Of a DNA stretch of 64,000 nucleotides, positions 23,216-35,800 are shown piece after piece. Made by a program: the position numbers and the translations under genes. This stretch comes from Pomphorhynchus laevis (lineage: Eukaryota > Acanthocephala > Palaeacanthocephala > Echinorhynchida > Pomphorhynchidae): assembly GCA_012934845.2 (NCBI GenBank), contig WNNJ02002380.1, forward strand, positions 1 through 64,000, in the 5' to 3' direction. The notes beneath the pieces were generated by a model. It was given only the letters and a program-made list of their open reading frames with translations. It was not told the origin of the DNA and did no database searches. How positions within the stretch are numbered: the first letter of the stretch is position 1; the number at the start of each line of letters is the position of its first letter.

Positions 23216-23369
23216 GAACTACCCTCTACAGAAAGCCTTGCATATATTGGTTTCCACCTAATTAATCGCTACGTCTAAATTGTGTCGATAGCAACAGAAC
23301 TACTGAATCACCCTACTCTAATTTGTTCTTCACACGTTGACATAATTTCTGAACAGCAAAGGTCCATTA

Positions 23370-23594
23370 ATGTACTTGTTTCAATTGGCTGTCCATAATT
23401 GGCAATTTGAAGAGCCCTTTGACTCACGTTTGATAAGAAGCGTAAGCAAACTGTGCATCACAGCTCAACAAAAAGGTTTGACTCGTTTTGCTCGCATTAC
23501 TTACATTATCGATGCGGCTTGGAATCGTCTTCACCGTGGTCTTGCTGCATTTACAACTCTAGTTGATGCGCGAATATTCCAAAAAAGACGCTAA
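23370..23594 (+). other. Coding-like open frame, unidentified
   Basis: A 74-codon frame with balanced composition reads NWQFEEPFDSRLIRSVSKL and QKGLTRFARITYIIDAAWNR. It lies between the two inverted PLE3 remnants. I do not recognise the family. It may be an internal part of PLE3 or another captured element. No splice context was established. Confidence 0.3.
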
Positions 23595-24130
23595 TTTAGC
23601 TGGTTTGTTTAAACGGCAGTCCAATTTGGATAATAATACCGATTACAGGATTAATTGTAACTTATACGAACAGTCATACGTAGATCAGACGTCTCAAAAA
23701 CTTTAGATGTGTATAAAACAATATAAATATTATCTAAGAAGATGATTCAGCTATGTGTAATCAGGTTATGGATACTGATCACGATATTAACTGGGACAAC
23801 GTGGAAAGTATTTGCTATGAAAACGACCTATCACGGAGACTCATCAAAGAAGCGATCTGCATCGCTAACCAATCTAATCCAAGGCGTGGAAACAAGTTAA
23901 ACTGGCAGCTAAAACTTCCAATAACTGGCCATATCACATGAAATTTGGTTCTTTGTAATAAGCATCGACTTCATATATTTCTTTTTTATCGTATATTTCT
24001 TTCGTAGTCGCTGGTATAAATAGTAGTATTTTTTGTTTTTACTGGATGCTTGAAAAGAAATGCTTGCAACAATAAGGAAAACGTGTTTTAATATAATGTC
24101 TATAAAACCATCATTAACTAATACCCATTT
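23590..24130 (+). mobile_element. PLE3 (Penelope type) C-terminal GIY-YIG remnant, right inverted copy
   Basis: The plus strand reads YRINCNLYEQSYVDQTSQKL (the 'Y.I.C..C...YIGQT' start of GIY-YIG), then DTDHDINWDNVESICYE and LSRRLIKEAICIAN. The 3' untranslated part contains a tataaatagtagtattttttg-like string shared with the left copy and ends near 24130. Together with 22736-23215 it forms an inverted pair with 5' sides facing each other. Confidence 0.7.
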
Positions 24131-24264
24131 GTAATTTAATAATCTAAAATTGAGTAAATTCACAAAAAAGCCTAAAATGTATAGTTAAATTTATACGGTA
24201 AATTCTTAGATAGTAAATAATTATTTATTACTATCTCGTTTTCATTTCAAGAAATGAAAACGAT

Positions 24265-25262
24265 ATATTCTGAAAAATTCATTTTGCAGGTTAAAAGGTT
24301 TTTAGTTTTTTTTTCACAGGTTTGACATAAACTATAATTAAGGTAATATGGATAGGAATAGTGAACTTCGATTTGAAAATCAAAAGATCGCTAATACATT
24401 TCGAATACAATTATTTAAAAATGTTTGATATTAAAAGTATTCAGAAAGTATTAAGTACGGTAAAAGAAAATAAGAATGAACATGTTACAATCGAGATTAA
24501 TACACAAAGAAGACTGTTTAGAGCATAAACGAAATATAGTCCAAATATTACGCGATATGCATAAACTAATCCGATTTACATAATGTGGTATATTGTGCAT
24601 TTTCAATAGTATATTATTATAGAGATACCATAAGGCTTCGACATTACTCTAACTATTTAGAATAGCACAAAACATATTTCTATATCATAGTGCGAATTCT
24701 AGAATTAGCAGTCTGTAAATTGCATATATCTTCCCGCTAATGGATTAGGCGAAGAAAAACATTACAACCTTCGTGTCTAAATACAGAATTGGGTTTGATA
24801 GTTTTATGTTCACTCGTATGCGCATAATTTCCAAAAATACAGATAAAATACAACCAATAATTTAATTTAGAGAAATTCTTATCTTTAGCAGTAAATTTAT
24901 TTTTAGGTAACGCAATTTTAAGACAAATTTGCTTTACTGCGATATTCATAACCTAATACATTAAGCAGAGAATAACATTACACTATCTTGCTAAAAATAC
25001 TGAATCGGGTTTGATATATTTTTATGTTCACTTGTGTGCGAGTAAGTTTTCAGAAAATACAAATAAAATAGAATAATATAGAATAATTTTTAACTTTAGC
25101 GGTTACCATCCGATAATTTTTGGAAAATTCATTTGCAAGCTAAATCACGTTTAAGTAGAATATATAAAATTATCGAATTGTAAAGCGTTTGACATTATAA
25201 GAATACCAGGTACGTAATAGAGATAATTTTAACGAAGACGTAGATTTGAAATGGATATTATT
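24265..25262. repeat. Right arm of the ~1-kb inverted duplication
   Basis: Reverse complement of 11699-12694. A 70-codon frame on the minus strand (24737-24949) is open here. In the left arm its N-terminal part is replaced by a small repeat expansion. No function is recognised. Confidence 0.9.
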
Positions 25263-26060
25263 TTATAATATAATATAAAATATATTCTCATATAGCCACT
25301 GTCAAATGCTACAAACTCACGTAGCGATAATTAACCGACAACTTGCTAGTAAAGTTTTTTTGATTAACAAGTCAAACGTTTAATAACAGTTTAAGAGTGA
25401 TTTAACTTTAAGTTTAGACATTATCTGCGCGGGTTCATTTATGTTTTGGCTTTTTATAGGCAATGTAATTCGTACAATGATATATATCAAAATAGTTAAG
25501 TATATAAAATTAAACCAAGCATCATGTATATCAAAATAGTTAAGTATATAAACTTTAAAAAAGTTATACTTAACTATAAAATAGTTAAGTATATAGACTT
25601 TTTAAAAAATTAATGTCGTCGTAATTTATATATTAAAATTAATCCAACAGATGATATGCAATTATTGATAGAAGTAACACTCATTTTCAATGTATTAATT
25701 TTTCGTTATTGAATCATTTTTGATCCTTGTTCAATGAAATTATTGTATTGAGTACGGTACCACCATATCTTATGTTATAATACTTGTTCTTTTAGCCCCT
25801 ATACTTCAATTATGCCAATTTCATTATTTCAATGTATAATACTTATATATTAATACTTATAAATTACATCATTTTATTCAAGTATTCATTCGACTAAAAT
25901 GCTTGATTAAATGTATAATATTTGTTAATATTTAATTACTTAATTAATTCATTAATTTTTATCATTTATTAAATTTATTTTATTAAAAATTTTCCACAAT
26001 TATGTTGATACCAGCTTAATACTTTAATTATGTAAGTAAATGTGTATATTTTTTAAGCGA
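25263..26060. other. AT-rich region without recognisable genes
   Basis: Contains short repeated and palindromic words based on aaaatagttaagtatata near 25488-25600. No coding sequence was recognised. Confidence 0.5.
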
Positions 26061-26063
26061 ACA

Positions 26064-26720
26064 CTAAAGATAATCTATGAATATTAAATTAATTTTTAAG
26101 GATGAGTCCACTGATCGGTTGACGAATGACTGAGCAAAGATGTTAAACACGTTGACGTCAAAGAACTCCCGCTCTAATCGCTCGTTCCACAGGCCCAAAC
26201 AGGATATATCCAGCCTTGCCCCGGCGGCTCGACTTGTTGATGTTGCGACGAATTTTAGGGTGTCAGGAACCGGTAGTAGGTTTGGTTCTATTATTACCAC
26301 GGCAAATGGTGGATATTTCTTTTGAAATTTTATCTCGGAGGAGTCGTGTCTGATTGACGGTAATCCTCCCAATCTGCACGAGAGTGCGTGGCTCACCGTG
26401 ATTTCTTCACCGCAAGATCATGATTTGTCGATCAAGTCACTTGGGGTTTGCCCATAGCGGGCGGAAATGGCATCTGTGAACTCCCTTGATGACATACAAA
26501 AGCGTTCGTTTTTCAGAGGGAGGGCGCTGAGCCATGAAGATGCTCCGTCTCTTTGAGCATGATTGACGGCGGTCAGAACAACGGTGTCCATAAGGTAAAG
26601 TGCCTCTGACAGTCTAGGATGATGTATGTTTTTACGTCGCGCCGTAATTTGATCGATTGTTTTTGATTGTATGTTTCTCAATGCTTGTCCGGTTAAACCG
26701 GAATCGTATGTGCCACTGAT
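26064..26720 (-). mobile_element. Endonuclease-type LINE, C-terminal remnant
   Basis: Two adjoining minus-strand frames match the C-terminal half of the 58598-60181 frame. The first has RDGASSWLSALPLKNERFCM and SSREFTDAISARYGQ. The second has VSHALSCRLGGLPSIRHD, EPNLLPVPDTLKFVATST and GARLDISCLGLW, then EREFFDVNVFN. The HxxxC, R-H-x and R-x-D..D elements of the endonuclease-like domain are visible. One frame change separates the two parts and the last portion is lost. Confidence 0.75.
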
Positions 26721-26799
26721 TGTCTTTAGATTTAGTAGATGTTATCAGCTTTATGGTAACTTCAACGACTATCTAAAACAATTCAATCATCAAGTAAAT

Positions 26800-27060
26800 A
26801 TAAATTTATGGATAAAATTGTATTAATAGAATCCTTAAATATTTTGATAAATCAAAATTATTCTAAATTAAATATAAAACATATAAAATATGTTATAAAA
26901 TATGTTATATATAAATATAAAATATGTATAAAATATGTCATATATACTATTGGAACATATAAATATGCTCCAATAGTAAAAGTAGCCCAATTATAGCTGA
27001 TTTATTCTCAAGCTTTATATAATATGGATTTGTTCATAACTATGTAAAAAATATATCTAA
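26800..27060 (+). mobile_element. PLE1 RT fragment with internal simple-repeat expansion
   Basis: Reads MDKIVLIESLNILINQNYSK, then an AT expansion of aaatatgttataaaat words, then a short piece equivalent to SSPIIADLF..SFIEY. Decayed. Confidence 0.65.
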
Positions 27061-27118
27061 ATTATATAATATAATTTTAAATATTATAATTATATAATAT
27101 ATAATATCTAATATTGTA

Positions 27119-27640
27119 TTAATAAAATACAATATTAGTATTTTTACAAACTAATATTGTAAAATATAATGTATTATATTTTATATTATATGGTATGCAT
27201 GAATGCTCATGGAAAAATATGTTTCTTGTAAATTTAAATATGTTATCTTTACGATATAAATTGATAATAGTTTTAGTTAATGTTAATTTAATTTTATTAT
27301 TTAATGTATTATATTTTATATTATATGGTATGCATGAATACTCATGCAAAAATATGTTTCTTGTAAATTTAAATATGTCATCTTTACGATATAAATTAAT
27401 AATAGTTTTAATTGATGTTAATTTAATGTTCATATCTAGATATATACTTTCTTTATCATTAATATTGGTTTGATTAAGAATAAGACTACCTAGATAAATT
27501 TGTTCTTTTATTGAATAAAAATTATTAAAATTAAATACACCTATATCATCAATGTATCGAAACATATATTTGATATATTTATAGTTTAGATTATTTATAT
27601 AGTGTAGATTATTTATAGTTTAGATTATTTAGTTTAAATT
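27119..27640 (-). mobile_element. PLE1 RT fragment with internal duplication
   Basis: The minus frame starts MFRYIDDIGVFNFNNFYSI (catalytic Y-I-D-D) and then carries the segment IINLYRKDDIFKFTRNIF plus CIPYNIKYNTL twice in a row. An element piece of about 120 bp has thus been duplicated in frame. The frame is open over 148 codons. Confidence 0.75.
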
Positions 27641-28975
27641 ATTTAAAAGATGCATTTTAAACCAGGATAGTATAAAAATAAAATCAAACAGAAAATAATA
27701 AAGTTTATTAATAAAAAATATTAGTAAAAATAAACTTAAAATTATTAGTGGATAATTTATTTGATAGTAAATAATATACTCTGTATTAGAATAAGATCCA
27801 CTAGATAATCAAATTTCTTCAGATAAAGTACATTAGCATGCATATCGCCCAATATTGTGCCGAGGAATAATGTCTTCACATGCATACCAAATAATATTAA
27901 ATATAATGAAATATTAAGTATTGCAACAATTTGTAACGACATTGATTTTCATGACATTTTAATACTTTAGAGATATTTTATTTCATATAAAGATATGAAT
28001 TATATGCTTCGATACATTGATGATATATGTATATTTAACTCTAATATTTTTTATCCAATAAGTGTCTTATTTTTACTAAAACTAATGTTGTTGATTAAGA
28101 AATATATCTAGATATGAACATTTAATCAATATCAATCAAAACTATTATTAATTTATATTGTAACGATGACATATTCAAATTTACAAGAAACATATTTTTG
28201 CATTAGCATCCATGCATACCATATAATATAAAATATAATACATTAAATAATGAAATTTTAAGAATTGCAACAATATGTAATGATATTGGCTTTCAAAATC
28301 ATTCAAATAATTTAATAGGTACATATTTTAAATTAGATTACTATAAAAATAACATCAAGCAGAAAATAGTAAAATATATAAATCAACACAATAATATAAA
28401 ATATAAAACATTATATTTTACAATAAAATTTTAACAATTGTCATGATATGTAAGAATATTGGCTTTCTTCAAAACGATTTAAATTATTTAATGCATTTTA
28501 TACCAGGATATTATAAAAATAAAGTCAAACAGAAAATAATAAAGTTTATTAATCAAAAAAATATTATAAAAAATAAATTTAAACTTATTAGTGGGAAATT
28601 TATTTAGATAGTAAATAATATACTCTGTATTAGAATAAGATCCACTAGATAATCAAATTTCTTCAGATATAATACATCATTAGTATGCATATCGCCTCGT
28701 TTCTATGTTGTGTCGAGAAATAAAGGTCGTAACTTGATAACATTGCAGTTATTCATGATGACTTCTAATTTTATTCTGATACATCGTCAGTTATTTATTA
28801 ATCAGTTTATAACAATTAGATTTTTATTTGAAATTTTAATGTAAATTTTTTATCTTATATAAATATAAATTATATAAAATCTTACTTTATTTTTTTATTT
28901 TTATAATTATTTATCTTTATATTTAATTTATATATACTATAAAATACGTAGACTCAGTTTATCTGGTTTATCTTA
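27641..28975 (+). mobile_element. PLE1, three successive 3' fragments
   Basis: Repeated PLE1 3' parts in plus orientation. Around 27990-28410 is a Y-I-D-D region (LRYIDDICIFNSN) with frame breaks. Around 28420-28620 is the end of the ORF. The string actctgtattagaataagat follows at about 27779 and again at about 28620. The UTR block lies at 28690-28800 and the terminal motif at 28945-28965. Fragments overlap in content, so at least two or three copies are stacked. All are dead. Confidence 0.65.
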
Positions 28976-29357
28976 AATCTATAAATTTGGCTTCCCCCTT
29001 AAACTTGTCTCTCAAATACAAAATTTACTAATATATGAATTGTTTAATTTGTGGATGACACAAGCTCAAAAGGCGCTTTTTGAACTGCATTTTAAATTAA
29101 TACTTTAAACAGAAAATAAAAATAATACTTTTAATACTTTTTAATACTTTAAACAGTAAAAAGGGGGCACGGATCATGTTGATAATATTTGTTCTATATT
29201 TTTATCTTGCTCTGTTTTCTAAGTAAGTTCTCAATTATCAAATTATTGATAAAAATTTGGTTATTTAGTATCTGGTTACTATAATCCGATAGTAATATTT
29301 AAAATTTATTGAGCTAAGTTTCTGTTATTTCTAGAGACATTTTCTAGCCCATAAGAA
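28976..29357 (+). promoter_or_regulatory. 5' flank of the FRRS1-like gene
   Basis: An AT-rich stretch lies between the PLE1 terminus and the ATG. No TATA box or initiator can be assigned with confidence. An in-frame TAA lies at 29352-29354, directly upstream of the ATG, which supports 29358 as the start. The promoter or an upstream untranslated exon could also lie further left. Confidence 0.3.
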
Positions 29358-29809
29358 ATGGCTAGATACAGATTCCTCATATATTTATTCGTAAACTGTA
29401 TTATTTGGTTAAAATCAAACGGGCAAGCATTTGACAACATTTGTTCCAAGCATCCGACAATTGTGGGAAGTCGAACTGATAACCAAAATGATCGATCTGC
29501 ATTTTATATCGCTAGCCATGAGGACCCCCGTTACCAGTACAGATATTCTATACAAGCTGATCGAAATAGCCGTTTCGGTTCAAATCTTCATATAAGAGCC
29601 GCAATTCTTCGAGCTACAAATCAGGATAATGTTATCATTGGAAGTTGGGACACATTAAATAGTCCTTTTATTGAACAATTTTGTAATCGTAATGACAGCT
29701 CTGGCGACGACATTAGTGTTGCAGTAATGAGCGGTTATACGTATCCGATAAGCAGCCTTGAAGCGGTTTGGGTTCCGCCAGCATTTAAAGTAGCATCACC
29801 AGTTATAAG
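29358..29809 (+). CDS. FRRS1: FRRS1-like exon 1: signal peptide and Reeler-like domain
   Basis: Residues 1-150. MARYRFLIYLFVNCIIWLKS is a hydrophobic signal sequence, followed by a Reeler-like region with Cys near both ends and the late segment LEAVWVPPAF, typical of the end of Reeler domains. The donor is ataag|gtaagt. The exon ends two bases into a codon. Confidence 0.88.
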
Positions 29810-32800
29810 GTAAGTAATTTTCTTTAATATTTAGTAAATATTCTTTAAGACAAATGTATTCTTTGGCGTCATATACTCTCTTTTATTAAGCATATTTATC
29901 AGTTATTACACGTTTTAAATAAGAACTTTAAGATTTTCAGACCTAATTTTAAAGGAGTTCTAACTGATTACAATACTTTATAATAGGGATCATGTGTGCC
30001 GTCGAAATATTTGATAAAGTTAATGTCTCCTTGCCTTTATTTGTTACTAAATGTAGAGTTATTCATATGTTTCTCCTTAAGTTATTTACGATCCCTACAA
30101 TCAATCGATCGACGATCATATGATCAATCGATCCGACGGTCATATGATTAATTGATAAGATCATATGTTCTTATCATTTGATTTGATCATTTACCGTTAG
30201 ATTTTGAGTATTCAGTATAATATTTTGACAATTCAGCTAAAATTAAAGATCACAACTTTAAATATCAGAATTGCCTCGAATTCCACGTCGTCATTTCGGT
30301 GAAAAATAGCTCTTTTATTTTTGATTGTACATTTATCATATAACATTTTATAACATTTTATATTCACACCATGTAATTTCGTGACTATTTATAGGAAGTG
30401 TGAATTAAATATAAATTGACATATTGAATCAACAGTACAAGTTATAAAGTGGTATTAAGGACACACATTTTCAATCGTATTTTGTCTCCTTTATTCAGTC
30501 CAAAAAATGTCAAGATAAATGTAATTTATATTTTAATAGATATTTGTTTATCATCTTTAGTTACTGAATGGTAATTTATGTATACAGCGGTTGTGTTCAA
30601 GTAGCTATCCTCTGCATTCTTTAAGGGTAAACTATGAATAGACATATTAAAAAATAATTTATGGGACGATCACTTATTATCTTTACGAACCTCCGTTCTA
30701 TTAATTTACATAGATCTAATATAATATTGTAATATGATAAAGTAAATATAAATATTTTGACATTTGTATTAATTCATATCTCAAAGATAAATATTTAATT
30801 TTTTATTTCGATATTTTGATCTTCATGGGTATTGCTAATTATCGCTATTAAGTGAAAAACAATAACATTATATGTTTTAAATTCAAATAATTAATTATAT
30901 AATAATTAATTATTAATTTTAATTGATAATAATTATTGTATAATTAATAAGTAATTAATACATAAATATATATTTTGTTTGCTTCAGTAATAACATTTGT
31001 TATCAATATTTAATTTTTTTCTTTCACATTCTAATTATTATAAACAAAAAATAATTTATTATTAATATTTAATAAATAGTAACTGTGAGCTCAGCCATGT
31101 TGATGCGCCGTCTCTTAATGCATGCGAAATAATACTAGTCATAATTTCTTGGCTCATGACCTGCTGAAGTCGCTCGTTGAATGTGCTATAACTTTCTAAG
31201 ACCAAGTGTTTTAAAGTGTATGTCTGTAGATCCTTCATCTCATTACCGGATAATGTGCTCTTGTAGGTGTCTCTAAGGATTAATGACGAATTATAGACCT
31301 TCGATATTGAAAACACCTGATATAATATGCCAATTCTTCTCATACTTAAAGGGACATCAAGTCACAATTCCACGTCTCGTTCAAAGTTTGCCTTGTAATT
31401 TCGGGTATTAATTGGTCTACTAAGGCTCTTTGCAGACACACAATTTATGTAGAGTTGCATCGTACTGTTCTCATGTAATGTGTCCACTTGAATTGAACAG
31501 ATTTTGTTAAGGCTGTATATGCCGCTATAAATATTATCAATATTTAATAATATTAACAAGAATTTATTATTAATATTTAATAACATTTAATGATATTTAA
31601 TTGTTTTATTAAATTATATAGATATTTACAAATCGTTCATTCTTTACTAATTTTGTTTTTAAAAGTATGAATTATTGACATTTTATATATTAATGTAATT
31701 TTAGTGGATTCGTTTATGATTCGAAAAGACGTGTTCACAGGCTAGATGCTGTACCTGCTTTAAACGTAAGAGCTTTCTTTCCATAAATTTACACTATATG
31801 AGCTACAGTTTGCCTTTATCTGACCTGTGTCGTAATACGGAACACAAATAGATATAATTAATATTTCATAATTTTAGAGAATTATTGTGAAACAGTCTTA
31901 CTTTTATAAGATAATTTTAATGTAAAAATACAGTTGCTGACAAGATCTTCAAATATTAGTCACAAATATCTTACGCGAAAAAATTTATATTGTTAATGCT
32001 AACTCAAGGGTGGAGTTTATTTTAATAAAACAAATTATTTATTAATATATTTCTCACTATATTACAAATAAAATTGTAATTTATCAAATATCGCAAATAT
32101 CGTCAATCTATTTTATCGATAGCATTTTGTTTGACTGACCATTACTTTGTCTTTTAGAAAGCAAGCATAACTACTCGCTAAATTAAAAACTATTTCTAAT
32201 TTGGAAAAATCCTGTTTTATTGATTGTTTTATTAGAAAATCATCAATTATGCAAATGCTTTCATTCTGCTTATTTAATTTATTTTATCTCCTTCGATTAC
32301 AATCATTTAATGACGAAAAGATTAATTATGAAGATATTAATGACGAGGAGATTAATTATAAAGAGATTAAGACTAAATGATTAAATGATCGGATCTCAGG
32401 GGAGCGGATCATAAGAAGACAACATCGTATTTTTACGTATGGGCATTTATTTAACCAACCATAATTTTAAAGCAAGAATGACAATGAAATTTGCCAGGTC
32501 TTTATTTTTCTATTAGATTTGAAAATAAAACAATTTATGTTTAAATTTGTATATTAATATCATATTTTTGTATCATGTCAAAATATAACACTTGAAAAAG
32601 ACTATTACAATAGTCGATTATTTGTGAACAATAATTTCTTACTTTATTATTCCCCTCGATGTTTTAACGCACCGAACAATTAAAGAGCACATTGAACGCA
32701 TCATTGAGAAAAAACCGACCGACGCGTAGAAAATTTTTAAATTATTTAATAATTTGTGTTTTATCAAGGGAATAACTATTTTCCCATATATCGTTGTCTT

Positions 32801-35800
32801 ATTTTACATGTTATAATAAATATTGAAATATTAGAAAGTATAATATCAATAATATTTTTTATATTATTATAATAAAATTATAATTTATAATATCAATGCG
32901 TGAGTCTAATTATATCTAAATATAAAACACAAACACGAAATCAAATAATACGATTCTTGCTCTGTGTTTGTAACTAAAATGAAATTCCGATAAGGGCAGA
33001 CAACGTAATCAAAACGATCGCCTAATCATCATTCAGAAAATAATAATCGTTAGTCGTAAAATTTGTAAAATCACGTTTATCTTGAATATAAACATTTTTT
33101 ATATATTTAAACTCCTTCAAGCTTGCACAAATGATAATTGTTTATGACTCTATGCAAAACAGGCTTGGATAGTTTTCAGTAAAGAATTAAATCTAAATTT
33201 GTATAAATTTAGATTTAATATTTATAAATTGATTTATCAAAATATTTTTGGATTCTATTAATTCAATTTTATCCATATATTTATATTTACTTGATGGTTT
33301 AATTTTTGTTAGATAGGCGTTATAATTATTATAACATATATATGTATATCTTTTTCCGAATATAAGGTTAATTAATTTTACTAACGCTTCTTTAATATCT
33401 ACTAAATCTAGATTTGTATAAAGCGTACTAAAATCGTATGTATTTATGTTCTGAAAATTTATTCCTTTTGTCTGTTCTAAAAATTCTTTTGTAGAATTAA
33501 TGCTGAAATAGTGTTTTATACCAGTATTAATTTCGATTACCTTTCGAATATATTTACTTAAATCTGACCATATTATTTCTTTACTTTTAGAATTATTTAA
33601 AAGTCCGGCTATATTTATGTTATCTATACATTTATTAATGAAGTTTATGGTTAATGTATATTTTCTATTGTTATTATAAACATTTACTGTACGATTATAG
33701 TATTTTGTATTACAATAACTGTCTATTATACAACTTAGCCTATCATAGTCATTAATTAATTTTTGATTTATTGAACATATGATATCTTTAGAAAAACTTC
33801 TAATATTTACATAAAGATCTTTTAGCTTATTATCACTTAAAAGTTGTTTTAACATTTCTAATTGTTCATTTATATACATATCTAATTTAATATTTTTAAC
33901 TCTATTTTTCCTATTCCTTTTATCACCATGACTTCTTGGTTTGCGTTTAACCGGATTATTATAATATAGTTGTTTATTATGTATTATACTACTTCTGCCA
34001 ATTCCTTGTACCACGTCATTCAATCCTAATGGGTACATGGAATTAAGCGTTTTAATCCAAAAATCTTCTTTTTCTAATAGTTTTTGATGTAATATTGAAA
34101 TGTTTTCTTCGAAAATATGTTCTAAAATAAATCATTTACAGTTTTCAATATCATGTCCTATTAATCTCATATGTTTATGAAATATAGTTTGACTATTATG
34201 CTGTATATTATATATATGTTGCCTAAACCTAGTTTTTAACATTTGATATAAAAATATTAATATAATAATCGGTATATATTTTTATGTTTTCATAATAATG
34301 TATTAATGTATCTAAAAAGAAATATGAGCCATTGATATATCAAAGAAAAACGAGGATTTACTGAAACCAACTCATTATAAAGTAAAAGCTAAAGATTTAA
34401 AATATTTGTTACAACATTTAGAAAAATTTTCAATTAAAGGAAATTAATTTATTTAATTAATTACAATTCTAAAATATTTATTTAATTAAATTAATTATTT
34501 ATCTAAAATATTGTTCATCATTGTTTTATCTTATCGAAATTTCGCTAATAAATCAAAGAGCGACAATCGTTTTATATTTTATTAGATATTTATGATATCA
34601 TATATTGTTTTTATTAAAATTATATATAAATATTTTATTAAATTTTAATATATTTGTGTTTTTAATAAATTTTTGTTGTATAAAATTAACGATTCATTAA
34701 AAACTTGTGTAAATGATATCAATGCTTATGATATCAATAAATATCTTTTCAAATTCTTTCGCAATATCAGAAGAAAGCTAAATTTTATAAAACAACGATT
34801 ATTATCAAAGGGGAATCATATGAACTTGGGTAGAAAAAATCAATAGCATATTAGAAAAATCAATAGCAGATCAAGGAATAAAAGAGCACATTTTATGCGT
34901 CTGAGAAATATCTATTTTTTAAATATAATCATATTAATAATATTAATTATTAATATTATTAATATTGATGATTAATTATTATTAATATATGATTATATAT
35001 AATTAATTATATTAATATGTAATCATATAATCATATGATTACATTAATTAAGTTGAATTATTATATTAATTTTAATTTCTCACATTTAATTTTATTTATT
35101 TTCTTCACTGCTATATGAAATGTGTGTATCTTATGAATAGACACTTTAAATAGACACTTTTAAAGTGTCTTTTGGCCAAAGCTTCTTATATCAATGAAAT
35201 ATGATATAACAAAATCAGTTAAAATTTTATAGTATACATTATGTGACCAATAAATTGATGATTAATAAATTAATATCCTGTTTCGAAGGTAAAAATCTTA
35301 TCTTTATCTATACGAAAATAGATACAAATAATTTAATAAAAATAATTTATTAAAATTTTCCTCTTAGAAATTAATTTGACATTTCGCTTTAATTTAAAAC
35401 CATATTTAGGCTTTTTATAATAGTCGTTTAAATTTTTAAATTATGCCATAAAAATAGATACCTTGTCGATCATGAATTTATGGTGCATCGCAAGTGATTA
35501 TTCTATATTTTAAATCGTCAAAATTAGCATTAATTTTTTAATTAATGCTAATAAATTGATGATCAATAAATTAATATCCTGTTTTGAAGGTAAATCTATA
35601 TAATACAATATATACGAAAATAATAGCAAGTATTCGTTGAAGGTAAATATTTGAATTTATCTATTAAATTTAAATAATTTGCAATTGCACATAATCCTAA
35701 AGTTAGATATTTGAGGTAAATGTCCACAAGACAATATAACCAATCAATGCTCTATATAATTGAACGATATAATAATTGAATTAAATCAAACTCGAGGATT

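Noticed and set aside
11699-25262. A large terminal-inverted-repeat element (Polinton-like) bounded by the 1-kb arms
   Set aside because: No gene of that class was recognised in the enclosed 11.6 kb, only Penelope-like fragments and AT-rich filler. Inverted segmental duplication is simpler.
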